Made by a program: the position numbers and the translations under genes. Positions 15,813 through 25,142 of a DNA stretch of 40,503 bases are shown one piece after another. The notes beneath the pieces were generated by a model that made no database searches, was not told the DNA's origin, and saw only the letters and a program-made list of their open reading frames with translations. Numbering within the stretch: position 1 is the first letter of the stretch; every line of letters starts with the position of its first letter. Origin of the DNA: Bacteroides sp. (GTDB lineage Bacteria; Bacteroidota; Bacteroidia; Bacteroidales; SM23-62); NCBI GenBank assembly GCA_011053095.1, contig DRHS01000127.1, positions 91,035 to 131,537 of the forward strand, read 5' to 3'.

Positions 15813-17201
15813 TTATATTGAAAGATTTTCTATGCATCCAAAAAACGTGTAGTATTTCTGATCCTTTAATATTCTTGACAGGTAAAGCGATGCTTCACGC
15901 ATATGATAATCTCCCCACATGCTTGACTCTCCATATGCTGCACGATTTTTATCCGGTTTATTGTCCCACCCCATGGGCTCATGATAAATGGTATGCAACA
16001 GAATTCCCTGGTGACTGGAAGCAGTACTGAGGTATGGTTCATCCAGTAATGTCTTCATAACCGATAAACCGGCCTGCCAGTACTTCTTGCCCAGCTCTGG
16101 TTCTTTCCTCTCCAGGTATCTGCCAAGTCTAAGCAATCCCTGTGCACCGATCGCTGCAGCAGAACTGTCAACAGGTTCATGTTCATTGAAAGGGTCGGCC
16201 TTTTGATCAAGCAGCCTTTCCATTTTATGAATGGCAGGTGCCCCTGTGTCCCAATAAGGAATTCCATCAACCGGGGTATTCTCAATATAAAAATCACAGG
16301 TTGCTTTGGCCGCCTCAAGCATAAAATTTTCTATTTCCTTTTTACCTCCATAACTTTTCAAGGATTCTTCAGGCAGCAAATCGAATAATTCCAGTTCCTC
16401 TGCGAAACCGCACATTGCCCAGGATAATCCCCGCGTCCACGTTGTATAACCGCTAAATCCCTGTTGAGCATTCGGACAACGATAATTTCCATCAATTACA
16501 TTAAAAATGCTCTCATGAGCTGTTCTCCCCCGGACATCATATCCATCTCTGCCTTTGCCATAATACACGGAATAATCTGAAGTTGCCTTTGCATGCTGAA
16601 TTGCTCTTCCCAGAAGATCTATTCTTTCATCACCTTCCCCCTGAAAAACATGACCCAGCAGGTGGCTTATCATAAGTACACGAATGGTACGTATTGTATC
16701 CACAAATAATGAATGGGGACCGTTAAATGAGTATATGAATCCACCTTCCTTTATTTTTGTCCATCTGCTTGATTGTACAGCGCCGCTTATTTTAAGTGCC
16801 AGTTCATAGAAGTTTCTCTCCCATTCATTTGCGGGTATTTTCGACTCCAGCATAAGCCGAAGCAAATTACCATACGTACTGACATTGTTAAATCCATGAT
16901 CGTGTACGCCAATATGACTTACATGGGGCGCCATAAGATTTAAGGTATTCTCCCTGCCGTAATTCAGAAAGTATTCATCCCCGGAAACATCAAATTGCAT
17001 AATGGCCGATCCATATTGAAATCCCTGAGTCCACTCAGTCCACCCCCGCGTGGAATATTTCCCTCCAACAGTAAAAACAGGTGAGCCCTGGCTCTTATCA
17101 TAATCCTTTTCAATCAGCCTGATTTTATCACCCGAGAGTGACCAGAACCTATCAAGCTTATCGGAAAATTGTTCAGGGGATAAATCAAATTCAATCTTCA
17201 T
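15813..17201 (-). CDS. GH88-family unsaturated glucuronyl hydrolase
   Basis: 462 residues of the (alpha/alpha)6-barrel GH88 family: 'HDHGFNNVSTYGNLLRL' (Asp near 101) and 'FVDTIRTIRVL' (Asp near 168) fit the two acidic residues that hydrate the double bond; then 'GYTTWTRGLSWAMCGFAEE', 'PYWDTGAP', 'DSSAAAIGAQGLLRLG', 'SHQGILLHTIYH' and 'ESSMWGDYHM'. These enzymes remove delta-4,5-unsaturated uronic acids left by polysaccharide lyases. No signal peptide, so it is cytoplasmic. It is the first gene of the six-gene operon; TAAATTTG 41-48 nt upstream is a perfect Bacteroidota -7 box, without a clear -33 element. No lyase gene is in the window. Confidence 0.9.
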   Translation of the reverse strand: MKIEFDLSPEQFSDKLDRFWSLSGDKIRLIEKDYDKSQGSPVFTVGGKYSTRGWTEWTQGFQYGSAIMQFDVSGDEYFLNYGRENTLNLMAPHVSHIGVHDHGFNNVSTYGNLLRLMLESKIPANEWERNFYELALKISGAVQSSRWTKIKEGGFIYSFNGPHSLFVDTIRTIRVLMISHLLGHVFQGEGDERIDLLGRAIQHAKATSDYSVYYGKGRDGYDVRGRTAHESIFNVIDGNYRCPNAQQGFSGYTTWTRGLSWAMCGFAEELELFDLLPEESLKSYGGKKEIENFMLEAAKATCDFYIENTPVDGIPYWDTGAPAIHKMERLLDQKADPFNEHEPVDSSAAAIGAQGLLRLGRYLERKEPELGKKYWQAGLSVMKTLLDEPYLSTASSHQGILLHTIYHEPMGWDNKPDKNRAAYGESSMWGDYHMREASLYLSRILKDQKYYTFFGCIENLSI

Positions 17202-17294
17202 GTAGAAAAAGTAATAGAATTAGTAAGTAATTCGCTTTTCTCAAATTTACAATAAAAAATATATTCCGTGTGGTACAGGTATCCTTCCGGAAGA

Positions 17295-18194
17295 TCAAAA
17301 TGAATATACCAATCCGATACTCAGTACTTCTTTGAATTGAACGGCAGAATTATAAGGCTGACTGGCATCATCCAGAAAGGTTACATCCTGGTCGTATACA
17401 AGCTTTGTATTAATATTGGCCGAGAAGAATTCATTGATTTTAAACCAGAGAGACATATCCCAGTTTACATCAACAACTGAAAGATCCTCATAAGGTATAA
17501 ACATAGATAGTGTGGTTGTAAGCCGGATGTTTTTTACAAGGTCTTTGTTTAGCGCTACCATCAGGTCCATCCCACCCCTGAATCGTAACTTCTTACCAGG
17601 CTCCACCCCATACATACCCCTTGCAGAAAGTGTATCATCCGTCACGAAAGTTGTTTTCCCGTTGACAGGAGAAAATGTAAATGAGAAAGACTCATTATCA
17701 GCAAACTTATGGTTATAGGTAATACCAATACCAAGTTTTGAATAACCCGGTGCCATAAACTTTGAGACAAGAATGGCCGTATCGTTCTCGTATACATATC
17801 CATCGTAGAACTGGGTCCGCAGATTACCCAGGGCAGAGAGATACCATTTATTACCAATTTTGTAACCATAACGTGAGGTCAGAACTAAATTGTCATCGGT
17901 CTTCTTAAAGCCTTTGTCTGATTCTCCGAGACGCTGCGCTCCATATCCTGCATCAAGGATTGTCTGCCACAAATGTGGATTCTTTTCATATTTCACACTA
18001 TAAAAAACAAGACCATTAAAGGATGCGGAGGGTACTCCTCCCCCTGACCAGTTTGAAAGTCCAACCTGGGAAAAAGTAATACCGGCTTTTCCTGAATGGC
18101 TCCAATAGCTGGTATCAGGATTTTCCTGTGCATTCAGATATGTGCTGCTGCAAACGACAGTTAGCAGGACAAAAACAGATTTTAATGTTGTCAT
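17295..18194 (-). CDS. DUF3078 outer-membrane beta-barrel-like protein
   Basis: 299 residues with a signal peptide ('MTTLKSVFVLLTVVCSSTYLNAQ') and the DUF3078 start 'WSHSGKAGITFSQVGLSNWSGGGVPSASFNGLVFYSVKYEK', followed by alternating beta strands ('KWYLSALGNLRTQFYDGY', 'GIGITYNHKFADNESFSFTFSPVNGKTTFV') and a terminal strand 'EVLSIGLVYSF' with the C-terminal aromatic typical of outer-membrane barrels. Widespread in Bacteroidota, function unknown. It is transcribed alone, divergent from the ECF sigma operon. Confidence 0.85.
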   Translation of the reverse strand: MTTLKSVFVLLTVVCSSTYLNAQENPDTSYWSHSGKAGITFSQVGLSNWSGGGVPSASFNGLVFYSVKYEKNPHLWQTILDAGYGAQRLGESDKGFKKTDDNLVLTSRYGYKIGNKWYLSALGNLRTQFYDGYVYENDTAILVSKFMAPGYSKLGIGITYNHKFADNESFSFTFSPVNGKTTFVTDDTLSARGMYGVEPGKKLRFRGGMDLMVALNKDLVKNIRLTTTLSMFIPYEDLSVVDVNWDMSLWFKINEFFSANINTKLVYDQDVTFLDDASQPYNSAVQFKEVLSIGLVYSF

Positions 18195-18334
18195 TAGATG
18201 TGGATTTCAAATCAGACCCGAATATAATCAATTGTCTTAAGCTGATTTGACAGACAAAAAATTAATCTTCGTCGTTTCACTCTCCCGATTCCAATTAAGT
18301 CCTGCCTGGGAAGCTGTACTGATTTTTCAAGGGA

Positions 18335-18481
18335 CTATTCACGTATTTTATCCAGCAATTTTCTGAAAAAATCTTGTGCATAAAGTATGGGAAAAAAACA
18401 TTTACCACCCCTGGTTTTAGTCATTTCTTCATTGGTTAATACCCGAAAACCGGGCTTATTGCTAATTTCATTCCTTTTCAT
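18335..18481 (-). CDS. 48-aa ORF with a double-glycine leader-like motif
   Basis: Short frame in the 418-nt gap between the DUF3078 and sigma genes, below the ORF-track cutoff. The N-terminal part contains 'LTNEEMTKTRGGKC', which resembles the L..EEM....GG leader motif of bacteriocin and RiPP precursors exported by peptidase-containing ABC transporters. The tail after GG would be a 22-residue peptide with one Cys. No processing or transporter gene is adjacent. It may be a chance ORF. Confidence 0.3.
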   Translation of the reverse strand: MKRNEISNKPGFRVLTNEEMTKTRGGKCFFPILYAQDFFRKLLDKIRE

Positions 18482-18612
18482 GGCATATACATATTAGTAT
18501 TACATCTGAAGCTTAATAACCGCAAAGAATAAATCTATGTCAGGTCAGGCATGCTAATTTTGAATTACAATCTTCATATTCTTCCTATATTTAGGGCATA
18601 GCAATAAACTGC

Positions 18613-19182
18613 GTGACAGCCAAGGAAAGAAATATCACCGGTTCACTTGACAAACCCGCATTTGAGGAATTGTTCAGGTCATTTTTCCCGGGACTCACAC
18701 TATTCGCCCTTAAATATGTACCGGACCAGGATACTGCCAAGGAAATCGTGCATAATGTATTCCTGAACCTCTGGGAAAAAAGGGAGAAAGTAGATACCAG
18801 TTCATCCCTGAAATCCTACCTTTTCACCTCGGTGCATAACCGCTGCCTGAATTTCATTCGTGACGAGAAAAAGTTTGACAGGGATGAGACTCATTTACAA
18901 CGTCTTGACAGCACAGAGTTTGCTGATGGGACCGACAGGCTTGAGGTGCAGGAACTTGAAGAGAGGATCTATGATGCTCTGCAGGCATTGCCCGAAAAAT
19001 GCCGGGAGGTATTTACGCTGAACAGGTTCGAGGGACTAAAGTATGCTGAGGTAGCTGAAAAACTGAATATTTCCATAAAAACCGTTGAAGCTCAGATGTC
19101 CAAGGCACTTAAGATAATGAGAGAAAAACTTGCTGATTATTTGACTATACTGATATTATTCATAATAAACCATATGTCCTGA
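18613..19182 (+). CDS. ECF RNA polymerase sigma factor (Bacteroidota sigma-70 expansion family)
   Basis: 189 residues from a GTG start; no ATG lies in a better position. Region 2 is 'FRSFFPGLTLFALKYVPDQDTAKEIVHNVFLNLWEKREKVD' and 'SYLFTSVHNRCLNFIRDEKK'; region 4 is 'LPEKCREVFTLNRFEGLKYAEVAEKLNISIKTVEAQMSKALKIMREKL'. It is followed 32 nt later by a FecR anti-sigma gene and then a TonB receptor with an STN domain, the Fec-type surface-signalling order. The sigma factor probably drives the downstream receptor operon in response to its ligand. Confidence 0.93.
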   Translation: MTAKERNITGSLDKPAFEELFRSFFPGLTLFALKYVPDQDTAKEIVHNVFLNLWEKREKVDTSSSLKSYLFTSVHNRCLNFIRDEKKFDRDETHLQRLDSTEFADGTDRLEVQELEERIYDALQALPEKCREVFTLNRFEGLKYAEVAEKLNISIKTVEAQMSKALKIMREKLADYLTILILFIINHMS

Positions 19183-19214
19183 TAAGGGTAAAGATCTTTT
19201 CCTGTGTGTAAGGA

Positions 19215-20288
19215 ATGAAGAAAATTATGAACACAAACGAAGAACATATTGATATTAAATTGATTACCAGGCATTTATCTGGAGAAGCCAACGACCAGGA
19301 TAAGCAGCAGCTGAAGGATTGGATGGAGGCTTCTGAGAATAATCGTCAACTATTTGAAAAATACAAAGCTGTCTGGGGAAAAATGGATGTTGTTAGTTCC
19401 ATTGCAACACTCGACCTGGAGGCAGAATGGAATCATCAGGAGTCTCTGATCGAGCAGGCCTCAACCACATTGGATATAAATGATGGCAGTTCCCGATCTG
19501 CCGAAGATTCCGGAAAAGATGAGAGTTCAGAACCAGGCGAAAGAAGCCGCCCCGTAATCTTCATGGCAACGAGGATTGCTGTTGCAGCTGTTGTAGTTAT
19601 TGCTCTTGTTCTTGGCGGACTCTACACTTCCCGCAATGTTGGTTCCCATACTATGACCACTGCTGAAAATTCCATGGAATTTATACTGCCGGATGGTTCC
19701 TCTGTTACCCTGAACAGTAATTCCATCCTGGTCTACCCGAAGAAGTTCAAAAAAGATCAGCGGAGTGTCAGTCTGGAGGGAGAAGGATTTTTCGAGGTAA
19801 CCGGAAATCCGGAGTGGCCCTTTGTAATCGAAACAAGAGAGGTTGATATCAGGGTACTCGGCACCTCCTTCAATGTGAATGCCTACGAAACCAACGAGGA
19901 AATTGAGGTTATTGTTAAAACAGGGCAGGTGGCAGTGACCTGGCATGGGGAGGTACCGAAAACCATAATACTCAAACCAGGCAGCAAGGCTGTATACAAT
20001 AAGTCAAAGGAAAACCTGAGTCTCTCGACTGCAATCGACAAAAATTACCTTGCATGGAAAACCAGGAGCTTCGTATTTGAAGATCAGTCGCTCGAAGAAG
20101 TTGCAGGCGCCCTTAACAAGGTATACGGATCGGAAATATTCATCCCCTCCGATTCCCTGAAAATATCAAAGATTACTACAACATTTCATGAGCAGTCTCT
20201 TGATGCCATACTGAATGTACTTGCAGCTACGCTGGATATTGAGGTTGTCGAGTATAACGGCCGGATCCTGCTAAAGGAATCCAATTAG
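19215..20288 (+). CDS. FecR-family anti-sigma / sigma regulator
   Basis: 357 residues (or 353 from the next ATG at 19227). The cytoplasmic N-terminus contains 'ITRHLSGEANDQDKQQLKDWMEASENNRQLFEKYKAVW', which binds the sigma factor. One membrane segment follows at about 114-138 ('VIFMATRIAVAAVVVIALVLGGLY'), then the periplasmic FecR domain ('NSMEFILPDGSSVTLNSNSILVYPKKF', 'FEVTGNPEWPFVIETREVDIRVLGTSFNVNAYE') and a C-terminal DUF4974-like part ('FEDQSLEEVAGALNKVYG'). It transmits receptor occupancy to the ECF factor encoded just upstream. The TonB receptor gene starts 11 nt downstream. Confidence 0.92.
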   Translation: MKKIMNTNEEHIDIKLITRHLSGEANDQDKQQLKDWMEASENNRQLFEKYKAVWGKMDVVSSIATLDLEAEWNHQESLIEQASTTLDINDGSSRSAEDSGKDESSEPGERSRPVIFMATRIAVAAVVVIALVLGGLYTSRNVGSHTMTTAENSMEFILPDGSSVTLNSNSILVYPKKFKKDQRSVSLEGEGFFEVTGNPEWPFVIETREVDIRVLGTSFNVNAYETNEEIEVIVKTGQVAVTWHGEVPKTIILKPGSKAVYNKSKENLSLSTAIDKNYLAWKTRSFVFEDQSLEEVAGALNKVYGSEIFIPSDSLKISKITTTFHEQSLDAILNVLAATLDIEVVEYNGRILLKESN

Positions 20289-20299
20289 ATCCAACGACA

Positions 20300-22945
20300 A
20301 TGAGGAGAATGAGGACAGGCATACTCAGCATTCTGCTCCTGACCAGCATAATACCAGGGGTGATGTCCCAGCCTGACCTTACCCAAAAAATCACCCTTAA
20401 CATATTCAATGGCAGACTGGAGGATGTACTCCAGGAAATCAGCAGGCAGGGAGATATTGAATTGTCATACAGTTCAAAAAAGATAGACCTTGAAACGAGG
20501 GTTTCCATCCAGGTTACCCAGGCAAGCATTGCCAGGGCATTTGAGGACCTGTCAAGGCAGGCAAAACTTGAATTTATAATAGTGGAAGACCATGTTGTTG
20601 TTAAACCATCCAGGCGCTCAATGCAAACAGAACCTTCAGGTCCCTTTCATTTCACACTTAGTGGATATGTCAGGGATACCCGGTCAAATGAAGCTCTGAT
20701 CGGTGCAACAGTATATGTCCCCGAACTTGAAAAAGGTACCATATCGAATGAATTTGGTTTCTATTCACTTACCATTCCATCAGGAACCTATAAATTCAGC
20801 ATCTCCTACATAGGATATAAAACCCTGCTATGGGATACCGATCTGATTATAAACCAGGTAATTGATATTCAGCTTGAAGAAGAGCCTGCCATGCTCAAGG
20901 AGGTTGTTATTATTAAAATGGATGACGAGATTGACCTCTCTGCCATCCGTACCGGAAATATCAATCTTGAACCCCGCTCGGTTGAACGCATGCCTGCCCT
21001 TATGGGCGAACAGGATGTTATAAAATCGCTTGACGCCCTTCCCGGCATCACCCTGCAGGGTGACGGGTCCACCCTGTTTTTTGTCCGCGGTGGAAACAAG
21101 GACCAGAACCGCATACTGATTGACGATGCCCCAATCTATAATCCGGCCCATGTCCTGGGGATCTTCTCTACCTTTATCCCTGATGCTGTCAAGGATATTA
21201 ATATTTATAAGGGGGACATACCGGCGCGGCACGGGGGAAGATTATCATCTCTGATTGACGTCAGGACAAAGGATGGAGACATGAACCGGGTAATCGTCAA
21301 TGGCAGCCTTGGGATTGCAACAGCCAAAGCTTCAGTTGAAGGACCTCTTAGCAAGGGGAACAGTTCATTTTTCGTTTCAGGCCGCACCTCATATTTTGCA
21401 TGGTATATGAGAGAACTCAACCCAGGTATTCAGAGATTCAATTTTACTGATCTGAACGCAAAACTGAACATTAGGCTGGGTACACGTGACCGCCTCCATG
21501 TATCCGGTTATACAGGAAAAGATTATTACAGCCAGGGACCAAATGCTGAAAACACTTCAGGAATCAGCTGGGGAAATCTCGCCGGGACCATCCGCTGGAA
21601 TCACCTGTACAGTGACCGGCTGTTCTCAAATACTACCCTCTACGGCAGCGAGTATGACTATTATCTTCTGACCAATGTTGAGCAGAACACTTACTGGAAT
21701 TCCAGGATCTCAAATTTCAGTCTGAAGTCGGATTATACATGGTACGCCAATCCTGATATTACATTCAATTTCGGCGCAAAACTTTCCAGGCACCTTTTCA
21801 ATCCCGGCAATTATGAAGATGGACAGAACCCGAATACCAATGTGCCTGTTGTTTCTCCAAAAACAGCAAGGGAGGTTGTTCTGTATGCAAGCAATAACCA
21901 CTCGATAGGAAACCGGCTCTCCCTGCGGTATGGCCTTCGTGCCAGTTTGTGGCAAAACCTTGGGGAATCAACAGAATACGTCTACGGGGAGGACCATTCC
22001 CCGGTTGATACCCTTCATTACGCAGCGGGTCAGGTATACAACAGCTACTTCAGGCTGGAGCCAAGACTGGGACTAACCTATCAGTTCGGGCGTAATTCAT
22101 CACTGAAGGCATCTTATACCCGGACCACACAGTATGAACAGCTGGTGACCAATTCTATTTCACCCTTTACGACACTTGAGGTATACCTGCCTTCAGGGCC
22201 AAACATACTGCCCCAGCTCGCTGACCAGTTTTCGGTGGGTTATTTCCAGAAGATCCCAGGGGGCAACCTGGACCTTAGCATAGAAGGCTTCTATAAAAAA
22301 ATGTATAACCAGATTGATTATGAAGAGCATGCAAATATGCTATTAAACCCTCATATAGAGGCAGAGCTGAGGTTTGGTGAGGGAGAGGCATACGGTTTTG
22401 AGATCCTGCTGAAAAAATATTACGGGAGGCTGAACGGTTGGATCGGGTATGCTTATACACGGTCATTCAGGCAGATCAACGGATTGTATGATGGTGAGGT
22501 CCACCCTGCTGCATGGGACAGGCCGCATGATATCAGCTTCTATGTTTCATATAATATCAGGGAACGCTGGATTGTATCAATGAATTGGCTGTATATGACT
22601 GGATCAGCCTTCTCCTCTCCTACCAGTTTCTATTATTATAATGGATATGCAGTCCCGATCTACGAGAAAAAGAACAACGACCGTTTGCCGGATTACCACA
22701 GGCTTGATGTCTCTACAGAGATTCAGCTCAGCAAACCCTCAAGGCGGTACCAGCATAAACTGGTGGCGAGTATTTTTAATCTGTATGGCAGGAAAAATCC
22801 CCTCTCAGTTAATTTTAACAAAACCCTGACTTCCAAAGACGAACCTATTGTTCCCGGTGATCTGTCAACACCTCCAGTTCTTGTTCCATCGATGATTTAC
22901 CTGTTTTCGGTGGTCCCTTCACTAACTTATAGTTTTACATTCTGA
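20300..22945 (+). CDS. TonB-dependent receptor with STN signalling domain
   Basis: 881 residues: signal peptide (about 1-23, ending 'GVMSQ'), STN domain (about 28-105, 'NIFNGRLEDVLQEISRQGDIELSYSSKKI'), carboxypeptidase-like regulatory beta-sandwich (about 118-200, 'LSGYVRDTRSNEALIGATVYVPELEKGTISNEFGFYSL'), plug ('MPALMGEQDVIKSLDALPGITLQGDGSTLFFVRGGNKDQNRILIDDAPIYNPAHVLG') and a 22-strand barrel ending 'SLTYSFTF'. It is not SusC-like in its partner: the next gene is a DUF4249 lipoprotein, not SusD. STN interacts with FecR, so the receptor both imports and senses its ligand; the ligand is unknown. Confidence 0.93.
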   Translation: MRRMRTGILSILLLTSIIPGVMSQPDLTQKITLNIFNGRLEDVLQEISRQGDIELSYSSKKIDLETRVSIQVTQASIARAFEDLSRQAKLEFIIVEDHVVVKPSRRSMQTEPSGPFHFTLSGYVRDTRSNEALIGATVYVPELEKGTISNEFGFYSLTIPSGTYKFSISYIGYKTLLWDTDLIINQVIDIQLEEEPAMLKEVVIIKMDDEIDLSAIRTGNINLEPRSVERMPALMGEQDVIKSLDALPGITLQGDGSTLFFVRGGNKDQNRILIDDAPIYNPAHVLGIFSTFIPDAVKDINIYKGDIPARHGGRLSSLIDVRTKDGDMNRVIVNGSLGIATAKASVEGPLSKGNSSFFVSGRTSYFAWYMRELNPGIQRFNFTDLNAKLNIRLGTRDRLHVSGYTGKDYYSQGPNAENTSGISWGNLAGTIRWNHLYSDRLFSNTTLYGSEYDYYLLTNVEQNTYWNSRISNFSLKSDYTWYANPDITFNFGAKLSRHLFNPGNYEDGQNPNTNVPVVSPKTAREVVLYASNNHSIGNRLSLRYGLRASLWQNLGESTEYVYGEDHSPVDTLHYAAGQVYNSYFRLEPRLGLTYQFGRNSSLKASYTRTTQYEQLVTNSISPFTTLEVYLPSGPNILPQLADQFSVGYFQKIPGGNLDLSIEGFYKKMYNQIDYEEHANMLLNPHIEAELRFGEGEAYGFEILLKKYYGRLNGWIGYAYTRSFRQINGLYDGEVHPAAWDRPHDISFYVSYNIRERWIVSMNWLYMTGSAFSSPTSFYYYNGYAVPIYEKKNNDRLPDYHRLDVSTEIQLSKPSRRYQHKLVASIFNLYGRKNPLSVNFNKTLTSKDEPIVPGDLSTPPVLVPSMIYLFSVVPSLTYSFTF

Positions 22946-23757
22946 TGAAAGGATTAATAAAAATATGGCTTATTTTCCTGCTGGTTTCCTGCAATGAAGA
23001 GCCTATTGAATGGGAGCTGAATACACATCAGCCTGATCTGCTGGTTGTAGAAGGGGTGCTGACAAATGAGAGAAAAGCACATGAAGTTAAGATAAGCAGG
23101 CCGGTGGCCGATCCGGCTGATATACCTGAACCGGTTGAGGGTGCACTGGTAACAATAGTTGCCGGGACGAATTCAATCCAGCTTTCCGAAACGTCACCCG
23201 GGATTTATCATACAGGTCCAAACTTCAGAGCGGTTTTCGGCAAGGTGTATTTCCTGGTGATCGTATACGAAGGCAGGCAATATACTGCACGATCCTATCT
23301 TGTACCGGTACGGCCGCTGGATGAACTTCGTTACCGCAGGGTTCAGGGCTATCAGAACCTGTATGAGTTGCAATTACGTGAAACCGTGGATGCCTCAATG
23401 GTTGATATATGGCTCGACTGGTCTCACCTGCCCGCTTTCCAGGGACTTCCTGCCGATCAAACCCAGGCGAGGATCGTGTACTATACTGTAAAATCCATTG
23501 ATGTCAACAAAATGTTCAAGCCGGATAAGGAGGTGGTGTTCTTCCCCGCAGGTACAAGAGTTGTACGTCGCAAGTATTCAATGAACTCATTCCAGGAAGA
23601 TTTTATCCGAACCATGATGGCCGAAACCGAATGGAGGGGCGGACTGTTTGATGTCCAGCCCGGAAACGTTCAGACCAACCTGAAAGGAGGAGCTGTCGGT
23701 TACTTTTCTGTTTCCACTGTCGTGGCAGACTCCTCTATAATTACCCCGCGTCAATAA
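22945..23757 (+). CDS. DUF4249 lipoprotein, partner of the TonB receptor
   Basis: 270 residues. Its ATG overlaps the receptor stop codon (TGATG), showing translational coupling. The N-terminus 'MKGLIKIWLIFLLVSCNEE' is a lipoprotein signal with Cys at about 16. The body carries the DUF4249 pattern 'LLVVEGVLTNERKAHEVKISRPVADP ... VEGALVTIVAG ... FGKVYFLVIVYEGRQYTARSYLVPVRPLD'. DUF4249 proteins are regularly encoded beside TonB receptors in Bacteroidota and are likely surface ligand-binding partners, though this is not proven. It completes the sigma/FecR/receptor operon. Confidence 0.9.
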   Translation: MKGLIKIWLIFLLVSCNEEPIEWELNTHQPDLLVVEGVLTNERKAHEVKISRPVADPADIPEPVEGALVTIVAGTNSIQLSETSPGIYHTGPNFRAVFGKVYFLVIVYEGRQYTARSYLVPVRPLDELRYRRVQGYQNLYELQLRETVDASMVDIWLDWSHLPAFQGLPADQTQARIVYYTVKSIDVNKMFKPDKEVVFFPAGTRVVRRKYSMNSFQEDFIRTMMAETEWRGGLFDVQPGNVQTNLKGGAVGYFSVSTVVADSSIITPRQ

Positions 23758-23891
23758 ACGATTCTGTATACTTCTTATAATCAAAGTCTTGGAAAGATTG
23801 TGATGTATTTTACTGTCCCTCGTAGGGGTATATCTTCAGCTTTGTGTGCTATAGTTGAATCAATCTAGTAATAATCAAAAACCAAAAAGTC

Positions 23892-24998
23892 ATGAAAAAG
23901 TTAGTATTATATTTTTTATCAGCTCTTATCACTGCAAGTTTATTTTTGGCAGGATGTACTAAGGATGACACTCCCGAAATTAATGACGGATCAATACTCC
24001 CTCAGACTTTTGCTGTGGATATTCCAAATGCAATCAGTCATGAAGGCGGCAAAAAATCAGCTACAGAAATTGACACATTGAAAGGCAATGATGTTTACGA
24101 ACACCTGAGATTCTTTATCAGGGTTGGTGAACACGGAGCCGAGATCGTAGGGGAATTGCTGAAGGCGATTCGTCTTTACGAAATTAACGAGCCCATGGAG
24201 GTTACCTTTGAAAGCGATGACGACGGACGTGTTAAGCATCTTGTTGTGGTCGAAAATTCAGACTATGACGGACGTAGCTGGGAATTCCAGCTTACCATCA
24301 CCGATGTCGATTCAGAAGGCAATGAGGACGGCGGAAAAGCTCTCCAGTTATTCTGGGATCGTGACCCCATCCGTGGAATTGCGCTTCTCAAGCCCAGCAA
24401 TATTGACGATGTGAATGATGGTGAAATGAACGATGCCATGTTCCGGATCGATTACAGTGAGGATGACCCCTTTTACGATGCCACGATGATGGTTTATGTT
24501 GCGGGACTACCTATGCCGAATCCGCTTGAAGAGCCATATGCAATGAAGGCAATGAAGATGTTTGCAGGTAAAAAAGGAGATATAATTGATGTATACGGGA
24601 ACTCCGACCACCCGAATGCACTTCTGATTTCAGGAAATCCGGGCTTTAACTGGGCATTTGTTGCTGCTGGAAATGAGGTAAAGGATCTTGGTGTTGCGGA
24701 AGTCGGACTTCCGCCGAGTAACCTGGATGAACCCAGCCGAAGCAAGTTACTTGGCTACTATGGAATTGGTGAAGTATTTGAGCGTGAGATCAAGGCAGTG
24801 TGGGGAGGATTGATTTCACAGAGCCTTATTGATGCATATCTTTACAATACTGCGGCTCCAGGTTACTTTGACAGCCATGGATTTGTAGCTGCGGGTACAT
24901 CGCCGGGTTCCGAGTATGACGAGCTTGATTCAAGGCTCCCTGACCTGAGCCCATACAATCCTAAGGAAGTTGGAAACCTCAGCCTCTCTTTTAAATAG
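23892..24998 (+). CDS. Hypothetical lipoprotein, acidic
   Basis: 368 residues with a lipoprotein signal ('MKKLVLYFLSALITASLFLAGC', Cys at about 22). The mature part is rich in Asp/Glu ('ESDDDGRVKHLVVVENSDYDGR', 'TDVDSEGNEDGGKALQLF', 'IDDVNDGEMNDAMFRIDYSEDDPFYD') and could bind divalent metals, but no known domain was recognised. The gene is 134 nt after the DUF4249 gene, so it could have its own promoter while remaining functionally linked to the receptor. A hairpin terminator follows. Confidence 0.7.
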   Translation: MKKLVLYFLSALITASLFLAGCTKDDTPEINDGSILPQTFAVDIPNAISHEGGKKSATEIDTLKGNDVYEHLRFFIRVGEHGAEIVGELLKAIRLYEINEPMEVTFESDDDGRVKHLVVVENSDYDGRSWEFQLTITDVDSEGNEDGGKALQLFWDRDPIRGIALLKPSNIDDVNDGEMNDAMFRIDYSEDDPFYDATMMVYVAGLPMPNPLEEPYAMKAMKMFAGKKGDIIDVYGNSDHPNALLISGNPGFNWAFVAAGNEVKDLGVAEVGLPPSNLDEPSRSKLLGYYGIGEVFEREIKAVWGGLISQSLIDAYLYNTAAPGYFDSHGFVAAGTSPGSEYDELDSRLPDLSPYNPKEVGNLSLSFK

Positions 24999-25062
24999 GC
25001 AATCAGCCGGAGTACCTGGGGACAGCAACTCCGGATCCATATATATACTTTGTGCAATGTTC

Positions 25063-25092
25063 AACGGTCGTCCCTTGAGGGGCGGCCGTTTT
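25063..25092 (+). terminator. Hairpin terminator after acidic lipoprotein gene
   Basis: A 12-bp stem with G-U pairs (AACGGTCGTCCC / GGGGCGGCCGTT) closes a TTGA loop and ends in a short T run. It separates the receptor/lipoprotein group from the DUF4136 gene. Confidence 0.65.
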
Positions 25093-25142
25093 ATCATTCT
25101 GCCCGCATTTAATCACATCTCAACAAATCAAATGGACTTTCT

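Noticed and set aside
18560-18612. Promoter for the ECF sigma gene (TTTG ... TATATTTA)
   Set aside because: The spacer is 23 nt and the -7 box lacks the final G, too far from the consensus to call.
20300-23757. SusC/SusD polysaccharide utilisation pair
   Set aside because: The receptor's partner carries the DUF4249 pattern rather than SusD features, and no glycan lyase is adjacent.
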